Assembly (NCBI RefSeq): GCF_009749525.1
Contig: NZ_WOAC01000008.1
Span: 62,001-126,000 of the forward strand
From: Mesorhizobium xinjiangense
Lineage (GTDB): Bacteria; Pseudomonadota; Alphaproteobacteria; Rhizobiales; Rhizobiaceae
Direction of reading: 5' to 3'
Length of the DNA: 64,000 nt
Shown: piece by piece, positions 27,516-34,137 of the stretch
Position numbering within the stretch: position 1 is the first letter of the stretch
Layout of the letters: each line of letters opens with the position of its first letter
Position numbers and translations under genes: made by a program
Notes under the pieces: model-generated
Told to the model about the DNA's origin: nothing
Databases searched by the model: none
Seen by the model: only the letters and a program-made list of their open reading frames with translations

Positions 27516-29756
27516 TTACTGGGCGAACTGCCAATCGAGCCGGGTAAAGCGGCGCTTCACGTTGCCGGGGCCGAGGATCGATTCGAGAATGGCATTGAGG
27601 ACGTCCAGAGAGCCGTCGAGCGTGAGATGGCGCGGGTCGGCGCCCTCATCGCCCGGCAGGATCGTCAGGTCCGGCCGCACGCCCAGCGCTTCGGCACGGG
27701 CGACCGCAGCTACCGCATATTGGCGCAACGCCAACAGTCGCAGCATCGGCAGCTTGTTGCCGTTCGTGTCGAGATCGGAGGCGGCATTGTATGCGTCGTC
27801 GTCCTGGAAGCGCGATTCGCGCTCGGCGATGATGCCCAGCACCCGCGACCACAGCGTCGGCCAGTTGGCCGGGTAATTGTTGTGAAAGCGGTCACGTGCC
27901 GCCGCCCTGTCGCCGAGGCACCAGATATAGGCGCGCTCGACGAGCGGCGCGCTGCGCCGCGCTCGCCGGTTCACACGGCCTTCGCCGGCGCGCACCAGGG
28001 ACGGCACGATGCGGTGCATGAAACGCTTTTCCTCGATCATCGGCGAGACGAGATGCAGGCTGCTGATGACGGGGTCGTGGCTGCCTGCTTCACGCAAGGG
28101 ACCGTTCAGGAATTCGGCGATGAAACGCGCGCCGAGATCGTGCGCGACCATGTGATAGGACATGCTGGCGCTGCGGTGGCGTCCCTCCAAAATGCCGAAG
28201 AGCTCGTCCATGACACGGATGCCGTTGGCGTTGGTGGCCATCATGCCGCCCGGTCGCGGGTCCGTCTTGGCGTCCGCGCTCGGCTCGATCAGATAGAAGA
28301 AGCGGCGGACGGAGCGCTCCAGTTCGCGGTACAGGCGGCCCGGAATCCCGGTTGCCTCGATCTCGATCAGGCTCGAGATCAGTGCTTCGCGCTGGTGGCC
28401 GGCCGGCCGCGTGCGCGCCATGACGCGATCGACGACGGCACCGACCTGGCGGCGCAGCTCATCGAAGAATTCCGGCTCCCAGAGCAGAAACAGCGGATAG
28501 ATGCCGTTTTCGCGGTAGACCGGGCTGAAGGCGCGGACCATGCGCGCGGCATCCATCGCATCGCGCCCTGCGGCCAGCACCTGGATGAGGACGTGATGAT
28601 ATTTGTAGTCCTTCCTGGCAAGGCTGCCGGGCCCGCCCGTCGTGCGCTCAGGTGGCGCGAAACGCTCGCCCGTCTCCTCGTATTTCGCATCCGAATGGCG
28701 CTGACGGATGATCTTGAGCGTTTCCGTCAATGTCTGCGGATCGTGGTGAAAGGCGCCGTGGCGTTGCAGCCTGCCGTCGACGATCGGCAGCAGGTGGCCC
28801 AGCACGTCGCGGCGCGACGGTTCGGACCGGCGGGTCAATTCGACCTCCGACGATGCAATCGCCGATATGCCTTGCAGCCCGACCGAGAAGCGATGGATGT
28901 CGGGAAAAGGTGCGGCCAGCGTGAACGCCCAGGCATCGGCGACATTGCGCGACCAGTCCTCATAGGTCCAAACGGCAAGCCCGTCCTGCCCCCAGCCGCG
29001 GCCCCAGGAATTCTGGACGATGAAGCCGTCCTCGACATAGCCGACGATGACGAAGGCATGGAACCGGTTCGTCGTCTCGCTCGGCCGATGGGGCGCGTCG
29101 AAGGGGATCGCGCCGTCGTTGCCGGGCGCGGCCCAGCCGTCATGGATATTCGCGGTCACCACCAGGACGCGGCCCTCGCAGACCGCGCTGTGCATGTCGG
29201 CAAGCTGCGGCCGTACCCTGTAATAGGTGCCAAGCAGCACCTTGCGCGCGTCCTCGGTGACGGCCGCGTTGGTGTACCAGCGCCATTCGCGATCCCTGTC
29301 CTTGCGCACTTCCACGCTCTGCTGCTCAAGCAGTTCGCCGGCAGTTTCGACCGAGCAGACACCATTGTGCTGAAAGCCCTTCAGCGCACCGCGCAGCGAC
29401 GACCCGCTATAACCTTCACCGTCCCACTCGTCGTGCAGTTGGGCGTTGCCGTAGAGCATGATGTCGCTGGCATAGGGTGTTTCGAGCCGCGCCAGGCCGG
29501 GCTCGGAACGCTCCCCGGTGCGGCCGGCCTTGCGGTCGATCACCAGCAGATGGTCGATCGCTGCGGCCACCGCGTGGCCGGTGCAGGAGGGCCGATGCCC
29601 CTGGTCGCGCACGCGGGTGGGCGTCCACCACGCATCGGCGTCCAGACGTGGGTCCACCACTGCCTTTACCGCAACCAGGCCGGGGCTGTAGATCAGGTCG
29701 CGCGCGTCGGGAATGTCGACTTGCGCGTCGATGATACGTCTGTCGAGCCCGCTCAT
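27516..29756 (-). CDS. Papain-like cysteine protease fused to a degenerate alpha/beta-hydrolase-like domain
   Basis: A 746-residue protein without signal peptide or membrane segment. Residues about 1-285 form a C1 (papain-like) peptidase: Gln52 (oxyanion) and Cys58 in RDQGHRPSCTGHAVAAA, His233 in FHAFVIVGYVEDG and Asn249 in FIVQNSWGRGWGQDGL, all in canonical order. A middle region follows (about 285-380). Residues 381-746 resemble an alpha/beta-hydrolase: HHVLIQVLAAGRDAMDAARM, then GIYPLFLLWEP and YHMVAHDLGARFIAEFL. The expected Ser of the nucleophile elbow is replaced (His539-Asp540-Leu-Gly), and the His-Gly oxyanion motif is absent. The domain may be inactive or use Asp as in dehalogenases. 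It is the second gene of a pair with the protease-nuclease fusion, 72 bases downstream of it. The start at 29756 is preceded by GAGGCGG. Confidence 0.82.
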   Translation of the reverse strand: MSGLDRRIIDAQVDIPDARDLIYSPGLVAVKAVVDPRLDADAWWTPTRVRDQGHRPSCTGHAVAAAIDHLLVIDRKAGRTGERSEPGLARLETPYASDIMLYGNAQLHDEWDGEGYSGSSLRGALKGFQHNGVCSVETAGELLEQQSVEVRKDRDREWRWYTNAAVTEDARKVLLGTYYRVRPQLADMHSAVCEGRVLVVTANIHDGWAAPGNDGAIPFDAPHRPSETTNRFHAFVIVGYVEDGFIVQNSWGRGWGQDGLAVWTYEDWSRNVADAWAFTLAAPFPDIHRFSVGLQGISAIASSEVELTRRSEPSRRDVLGHLLPIVDGRLQRHGAFHHDPQTLTETLKIIRQRHSDAKYEETGERFAPPERTTGGPGSLARKDYKYHHVLIQVLAAGRDAMDAARMVRAFSPVYRENGIYPLFLLWEPEFFDELRRQVGAVVDRVMARTRPAGHQREALISSLIEIEATGIPGRLYRELERSVRRFFYLIEPSADAKTDPRPGGMMATNANGIRVMDELFGILEGRHRSASMSYHMVAHDLGARFIAEFLNGPLREAGSHDPVISSLHLVSPMIEEKRFMHRIVPSLVRAGEGRVNRRARRSAPLVERAYIWCLGDRAAARDRFHNNYPANWPTLWSRVLGIIAERESRFQDDDAYNAASDLDTNGNKLPMLRLLALRQYAVAAVARAEALGVRPDLTILPGDEGADPRHLTLDGSLDVLNAILESILGPGNVKRRFTRLDWQFAQ

Positions 29757-29828
29757 GCCGCCTCACGCCTCATGCGATGCCCGTCATACGAATCGGTCAT
29801 GCGATGATCGGGCGGCGCGGTCATGCGG
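29757..29828 (-). other. Short spacer with four imperfect repeats between the two protease genes
   Basis: The 72-base gap contains four related decamers on the plus strand: TCATGCGATG at 29770, TCATACGAAT at 29784, TCATGCGATG at 29797 and TCATGCGGTC at 29821, the last over the stop of the upstream gene. The spacing is irregular. On the minus (coding) strand they read as CATCGCATGA-like units between the stop and the next start. No terminator is seen, which supports co-transcription. Confidence 0.4.
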
Positions 29829-31757
29829 TCAAACGATGTCATCGGACGAGCGGATCAGTTCGCGCCGCATGGCGGGCAGGGCGCCCATCGTCTCGGCGAA
29901 GGCTTCGCCGATCTCGGCCTCGCCAAACGTGTCGGCGGCGCGCACGGCCGGCGAGAAATCGAGCCCGGTGAGGCGCTCCAGGTCGGCGACGCCGAGCTGA
30001 TAGGTCTCGAAGCCCTGTCCGAATATCGCTTCCAGATCCGGTTCGCCGAACATGTCCCATTGCCACAGGACGAAGGCCTGGGCCTGCAGGGTGCGGCGGT
30101 CGCGGCGGGTGCGGCCGACCGATGCGATCACCTTCCAGAAGCCGAGTGGGATGCCGACCTCCTCGAGGCCGGAACGTTTCGAGCGCGGATCGGCGGAACC
30201 GAATACGGGCCCGGCGAAGACGGAGATCCTGGCGTCGCGTTCTTCCGTCTTGGTGAGCACGTGGTTTTCCAGGTCGAGCCATATCCTCTGGTTGAGATTT
30301 CTGTGCTGCGGCGCGGCGTTCGTATAGTGGAACGTGTCCGCTTCGGCCTGTGCGGCCTCTTCGCGCGTGCCCCAGACCGGATCGAGCCGGCGCACCAGAT
30401 GGCCGCGGTCGAAATCGTTGTGGCGGTAAAGCGCGTTGTCGACCTGGGCGTCCTCGGGAATGCGCGGGTCGGTCTTCCAATGGTCGCGGCGGCGCGGATT
30501 GTGCCAGAGCTGCGTGCCGTCGATGTTGACGGCGGTGAAGAAGGCGAGGCGCCGGGCGGCGTTCATGGCGAGCGAGAAATGCGTGTATCTGAGCTCGGTG
30601 CCGCCGTCGGCCAGCCTGGCCGCCTGGCGCATCTGCAGCGGGTTGAGATGCGGCAGGGGCACATGGTTCGACACGCCTTCGCCGAGGAAGCCTGCGTCGT
30701 ATCCGGCGCGGCCGGCCAGCGTCTCGGTGGTTTCGGTGTCGTCGGCAGGGACGGGGGGCACGTCGCTTGGTCGGGCCACCGGCACTGAATGGCGCGCGGC
30801 GATGTCGCGGATCGTGCGCGCATTGACGGCGTGGTTGCGGTCGCCCTGCAACCCGCCGAAATGCAGGCCGACGGCGTGGCCCGACGCGACGTCGATGACG
30901 GCCGAGCCGGAATTGCCGCCCAGCGTGGTGCAGTTGTGGGTGAAGGTCAGCGGTGTCGCCGCGGTATCCATGACCGAGCCGGGCGCGAAGCGCTTCTTGT
31001 CGTAGATGTCGTCGAAAATGCGCGACATGTCGCCGGCGTCGTTGCGTGGATCGCGGGCCGGATAGCCGATGACGCCGATATAGCCGGTTTGCGGCGGCCG
31101 CTCCGACAAGGGGATCGGCGTCAGGCCGAGAGCCGCCGCCTTGCGCGGGTCGAGACGCAGCAGCGCCATGTCGGCGCCGCCGGGCGCCTCGACATGGATG
31201 ATCTCGCTGATCGCGGCGACGAGTTCGCGCGTGTTCTCATGTTCCTCGAAGAAATCGATGTCGGCCGCAACGCCGGGGCGGAAACGTGCGAAGTCGCTCG
31301 CCGGGTCGGCGAAAATGCGCGCCACATGGCGGTTGGTCACGACGACATCCTCGTCGAGAACCCAGCCCGTGCCGATCCAGTTGAACTGCGGATGGCCAGT
31401 CAGCTCGATGCGGCCGACATTGGCGATCGCGCCCCTGATTGCCGCCCGGTGCGGATCGATACGCCGGCGCCAGGTGGCAAGCTTCGGCTCCTCGTAATCG
31501 CCATTGCGCACGAGCAGCGAGGGATAGCCTTCGCGGAAGATGATCGCCTCGGCCAGATCGGGATGGAATATGTCGGCCCTGCCGGAGCGGATGCGCTCGA
31601 CGGCTTCGTCGATCGGTTGTCCGCCGGCCGCGGCCGCTGTCATCGCATAGGGGCTTTCGGCCTGCGCATGCGCCGCAATTTCCAGGAGAAGTCCGCCCTG
31701 GCGGAGTTCCTCCAGGACTTCGAGGTCCTGGAGACGGGACTGCATGACGGTGTTCAT
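29829..31757 (-). CDS. Trypsin-like serine protease fused to a NUC1/EndoG-type nuclease
   Basis: A 642-residue protein in three parts. Residues 1-105 form a helical N-terminus with no signal peptide. Residues about 105-330 are a trypsin-like (S1/HtrA) domain with His144 (VVVTNRHVARIF), Asp196 (GGADMALLRL) and Ser283 (TLGGNSGSAVID). Residues about 385-600 are a beta-beta-alpha metal nuclease: DFDRGHLVRR with the catalytic His453, then TNAAPQHRN, then LNQRIWLDLE (metal-binding Asn and Glu about 489-497). All catalytic positions are kept. The ATG at 31757 is chosen because GGAGAG lies 5 bases upstream; an 83-residue in-frame extension lacks a ribosome site and runs into the divergent decarboxylase promoter. 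The cytosolic location and the linked protease gene suggest regulated release or activation of a nuclease. No named system is recognised. Confidence 0.88.
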   Translation of the reverse strand: MNTVMQSRLQDLEVLEELRQGGLLLEIAAHAQAESPYAMTAAAAGGQPIDEAVERIRSGRADIFHPDLAEAIIFREGYPSLLVRNGDYEEPKLATWRRRIDPHRAAIRGAIANVGRIELTGHPQFNWIGTGWVLDEDVVVTNRHVARIFADPASDFARFRPGVAADIDFFEEHENTRELVAAISEIIHVEAPGGADMALLRLDPRKAAALGLTPIPLSERPPQTGYIGVIGYPARDPRNDAGDMSRIFDDIYDKKRFAPGSVMDTAATPLTFTHNCTTLGGNSGSAVIDVASGHAVGLHFGGLQGDRNHAVNARTIRDIAARHSVPVARPSDVPPVPADDTETTETLAGRAGYDAGFLGEGVSNHVPLPHLNPLQMRQAARLADGGTELRYTHFSLAMNAARRLAFFTAVNIDGTQLWHNPRRRDHWKTDPRIPEDAQVDNALYRHNDFDRGHLVRRLDPVWGTREEAAQAEADTFHYTNAAPQHRNLNQRIWLDLENHVLTKTEERDARISVFAGPVFGSADPRSKRSGLEEVGIPLGFWKVIASVGRTRRDRRTLQAQAFVLWQWDMFGEPDLEAIFGQGFETYQLGVADLERLTGLDFSPAVRAADTFGEAEIGEAFAETMGALPAMRRELIRSSDDIV

Positions 31758-31913
31758 TACACTCTCCATGCCACGGATGCCGATGTGCCCCTGTCGCGTC
31801 GATCCTACAGCAAATGGCGGCTGGCCATAAGTGATGAAGATTACACATGGAATGGCCGTCCGGAGCGCTGTGGACGGGCGAGCGAAAAATGTGGCGCCGG
31901 ACGCGACAAAACG

Positions 31914-31942
31914 CTTGCGCAGACCCCGTCCATCGCTTATAT
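31914..31942 (+). promoter_or_regulatory. Probable sigma-70 promoter of the ornithine decarboxylase leader
   Basis: CTTGCG (31914-31919) and TTATAT (31937-31942) are separated by exactly 17 bases, close to the alphaproteobacterial consensus CTTGAC-N17-CTATAT. Transcription would start near 31949, about 440 bases before the decarboxylase start, which fits a structured leader RNA. Confidence 0.65.
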
Positions 31943-31948
31943 GCGCCG

Positions 31949-32388
31949 CTGCCCAAAGTCGCACGTGCCTGTGGGTGTCCGCCGGACCTCTGTTATGGAG
32001 AGGCAACCGGCAAGGTACCTGGAACTAACCCCTCCAGTCGGTCTGACGGCCACCCGTCAAATCGAGGACATCTTGAAGCAACGACGGTGCGGGCCTTTCT
32101 GGTGTCTGCCGGTCGTCCAAAGACCGGGGTTACTGCAGAGGCACACCTTCATTGCCGACAGTGCGGAACGGGTCTCCCAATCCAAAGCTGAGGCAGACAA
32201 AGCGAGCTTACGCCGCAAGGCGTGCGCTCAACGTCGCGTGATGCGTATTCGATGGGGCCGGGTCTTCACCGGCTGGTTTCCGTTGAATGCGGTCGCGCCT
32301 TTGTCCACCGCGTCTTGTCCGGCCGCCGCCGGCAATGCGCCGCTTTCAGGAACGCGCTTCGACACGAGCGCGACAATGGAGAGAACCG
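31949..32388 (+). ncRNA. Long structured leader, probably speF-type cis-regulatory RNA
   Basis: About 440 bases separate the likely promoter from the ornithine decarboxylase start and contain no convincing protein gene. Conserved speF leaders are known upstream of ornithine decarboxylase genes in Hyphomicrobiales and are of similar size. Visible structures include CCGGTC-N7-GACCGG (32109-32127) and GTCCGCCGGAC around 31978. A short open frame from an ATG at 31942 (MRRCPKSHVPVGVRRTS) is Arg-rich and could be a leader peptide, but this is not certain. Identity as speF rests on context and I could not align it. Boundaries are approximate. Confidence 0.6.
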
Positions 32389-33522
32389 ATGGCCACGCAG
32401 CGCATCCTCGACTTCCTCGCCAACCGACGTCCCAACGGACCCTGCCTCGTCGTCGATCTCGACGTCGTGCGCGAAAACTACCAGGCCTTCGAAAAGGCGC
32501 TGCCCGATTCGCGCATCTTCTATGCGGTGAAGGCCAATCCGGCGCCCGAGATCCTTCGGCTCCTGGCCTCGCTCGGCTCGAGCTTCGACACGGCGTCGGT
32601 GGCCGAGATCGAAATGGCGCTCGATGCGGGTGCGACCGCCGAGCGCGTCTCCTTCGGCAACACGATCAAGAAGGAGCGCGACGTCGCCCGCGCCTACGAC
32701 CTCGGCATCCGGCTGTTCGCCGTCGACTGCATCGAGGAAGTCGAAAAGATCGCCCGCGCCGCTCCCGGATCGCGTGTCTTCTGCCGCGTGCTGACCGATG
32801 GCGAGGGCGCGGAATGGCCGCTGTCGCGCAAGTTCGGCTGCGTGCCGGCGATGGCCGTCGATGTGCTGCGCCATGCTCAGGCGCTCGGCCTCGACGCCTA
32901 TGGCGTGTCCTTCCATGTCGGCTCGCAACAGACCGACCTGTCGGCCTGGGACCGGGCGCTCGCCGATGCCTCGCGCGTCTTCGCCGCGCTGGCCGAGGAG
33001 GGCATCACTCTGCGCATGGTCAATATGGGCGGCGGCTTTCCAACCCGCTACTTGAGGGACGTGCCGGCCGCGCAGGCCTACGGCCAGGCGATCTTCTCGG
33101 CGCTCAGGGCGCATTTCGGCAACCGCATTCCCGAGACGATCGTCGAACCGGGCCGCGGCATGGTCGGCAATGCCGGCGTCATCAAGTCGGAAGTCGTGCT
33201 GATCTCGAAGAAGTCCGACAACGATAATGTGCGCTGGGTCTATCTCGACATCGGCAAGTTCGGCGGCCTGGCCGAAACGATGGACGAGGCGATCCGCTAT
33301 CCGATCGTCACGCCGCATGACGGCGGGGCCACGGAGCCGTGCGTGCTGGCCGGGCCGACCTGCGATTCCGCTGACGTGCTGTACGAGAAGACGCCCTATC
33401 CGCTGCCCTTGTCGCTGACCATCGGCGACGAGGTGCTGATCGAGGGTACGGGCGCCTATACCACGACCTACGCCTCGGTCGCCTTCAACGGCTTCGAACC
33501 GCTGCGATCCTACGTGATCTGA
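32389..33522 (+). CDS. Ornithine (or lysine/ornithine) decarboxylase, fold-III PLP enzyme
   Basis: A 377-residue alanine-racemase-fold decarboxylase that makes putrescine from ornithine (some relatives also decarboxylate lysine). The Schiff-base Lys lies in YAVKANPAPEIL, the His that stacks on PLP in SFHVGSQQ, the phosphate loop in NMGGGFPTRY, EPGRGMVG binds cofactor, and the catalytic Cys-Asp in GPTCDSADVL is contributed across the dimer. The length and motifs match alphaproteobacterial ODCs rather than diaminopimelate decarboxylase. The ATG at 32389 follows GGAGAG. Expression is probably set by the long 5' leader. The gene is convergent with the SCP2 gene across a strong hairpin. Confidence 0.93.
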   Translation: MATQRILDFLANRRPNGPCLVVDLDVVRENYQAFEKALPDSRIFYAVKANPAPEILRLLASLGSSFDTASVAEIEMALDAGATAERVSFGNTIKKERDVARAYDLGIRLFAVDCIEEVEKIARAAPGSRVFCRVLTDGEGAEWPLSRKFGCVPAMAVDVLRHAQALGLDAYGVSFHVGSQQTDLSAWDRALADASRVFAALAEEGITLRMVNMGGGFPTRYLRDVPAAQAYGQAIFSALRAHFGNRIPETIVEPGRGMVGNAGVIKSEVVLISKKSDNDNVRWVYLDIGKFGGLAETMDEAIRYPIVTPHDGGATEPCVLAGPTCDSADVLYEKTPYPLPLSLTIGDEVLIEGTGAYTTTYASVAFNGFEPLRSYVI

Positions 33523-33591
33523 GGCGGTCTCGCCTCGGATCGCGCCGCTGCGGACGTTTTGACGCGCGGGCGCACAGAAAGGCGGCCTGAA

Positions 33592-33617
33592 ACCGGGCGC
33601 GGCAGTCCGCGCCCGGT
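33592..33617. terminator. Strong bidirectional hairpin between convergent genes
   Basis: ACCGGGCGCGG-CAGT-CCGCGCCCGGT is a perfect 11-bp inverted repeat with a 4-base loop. It lies 69 bases after the decarboxylase stop and 5 bases beyond the SCP2 stop. No T tract follows on either strand, so it may act as a transcript-end stabiliser or with Rho. Confidence 0.65.
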
Positions 33618-33622
33618 GTCGG

Positions 33623-33901
33623 CTACAGCACCTGGCTGAGCGCCATGGCAACCGACATGTCGCCGTCGATCTTCATCTTGCCCTGCATGAAGGCGGCGGT
33701 CGGGTCGAGATCCCCGGACACCAGCGATTCGAAATCGTCCTGCGACATGGAGATGGTGCAGTCCGCCTCTCCATCGTTCGTGGAGACTGTGGCGCCGTCG
33801 ACGAGGATGACGGCGTCACCCAGGACGAACTTCACCGATTTGTCGAAGCCGCTGTCGGCCACACGTTCGCCGATCTTGGCGGCGATTTCATCAACAGTCA
33901 T
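33623..33901 (-). CDS. SCP2 sterol-carrier-like lipid-binding protein
   Basis: A 92-residue SCP2-domain protein: GDAVILVDGATVSTNDGEA, then CTISMSQDDFESLVSGDLDP and AAFMQGKMKIDGDMSVAM, the signature C-terminal segment of SCP2 lipid-binding proteins. Such stand-alone domains bind acyl-CoA or fatty acids in the cytosol. The ATG at 33901 is favoured over a 40-residue upstream extension because it fits the domain start and has a GAGGAGAG site. A palindrome typical of fatty-acid/branched-chain regulators lies about 130 bases upstream. Confidence 0.88.
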   Translation of the reverse strand: MTVDEIAAKIGERVADSGFDKSVKFVLGDAVILVDGATVSTNDGEADCTISMSQDDFESLVSGDLDPTAAFMQGKMKIDGDMSVAMALSQVL

Positions 33902-34030
33902 GATTATCTCTCCTCGTGCGATTTCTGCATGGCCGATATGACCGGGGATTGCCCGCGGGCCATGCGTAGAGTGAAACTGGGCGCGCCGTTTCCGCTCCCG
34001 CAGGACGCGCATCGGCTGCATAGCAATTGA

Positions 34031-34046
34031 TTGACGTTTACGTCAA
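34031..34046. promoter_or_regulatory. Perfect palindrome resembling a LiuR/acyl-metabolism operator
   Basis: TTGACGT-TT-ACGTCAA is a 7-bp inverted repeat with a 2-base spacer, located between the SCP2 gene and the feruloyl-CoA synthase gene. It resembles MerR-family LiuR-type operators of acyl-CoA catabolism. Its closeness to the SCP2 start (130 bases) suggests control of that gene; the regulator is not in the window. Confidence 0.5.
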
Positions 34047-34099
34047 CGTTGTTCAATGAGCGGCCGGCATCGTGAACCGGCTTGAACCTGCGGCGATAT

Positions 34100-34116
34100 T
34101 GTTATACTCAATAACA
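34100..34116. promoter_or_regulatory. Probable MarR operator at the fcs promoter
   Basis: TGTTAT-ACTCA-ATAACA, a perfect 6-bp inverted repeat with a 5-base spacer, lies 22 bases before the fcs start in an AT-rich patch. A copy with one arm mismatch and the same spacer occurs upstream of ech at 38488-38504. The divergent MarR gene in the same cluster is the obvious candidate binder, with derepression by a hydroxycinnamoyl-CoA. Confidence 0.65.
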
Positions 34117-34137
34117 GTATTCTAGGGAGGAAGCCTG

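Noticed and set aside
27420-29807. A 795-residue open frame antisense to the papain-like gene
   Set aside because: The minus-strand frame has intact catalytic motifs in order; the antisense frame has none.
29770-29830. Spacer repeats as a CRISPR-like array
   Set aside because: The units are only 10 bases, irregularly spaced and partly within coding sequence; no cas genes are present.
31758-32006. An 83-residue N-terminal extension of the protease-nuclease protein
   Set aside because: No ribosome site at the upstream starts, no domain similarity, and it would overlap the divergent decarboxylase promoter; ATG 31757 has GGAGAG at the right distance.
30789-33227. An 812-residue plus-strand open frame crossing the protease-nuclease gene, the leader and part of the decarboxylase gene
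   Set aside because: It spans two real genes in other frames plus a promoter, and has no recognisable domain; codon use does not look coding.
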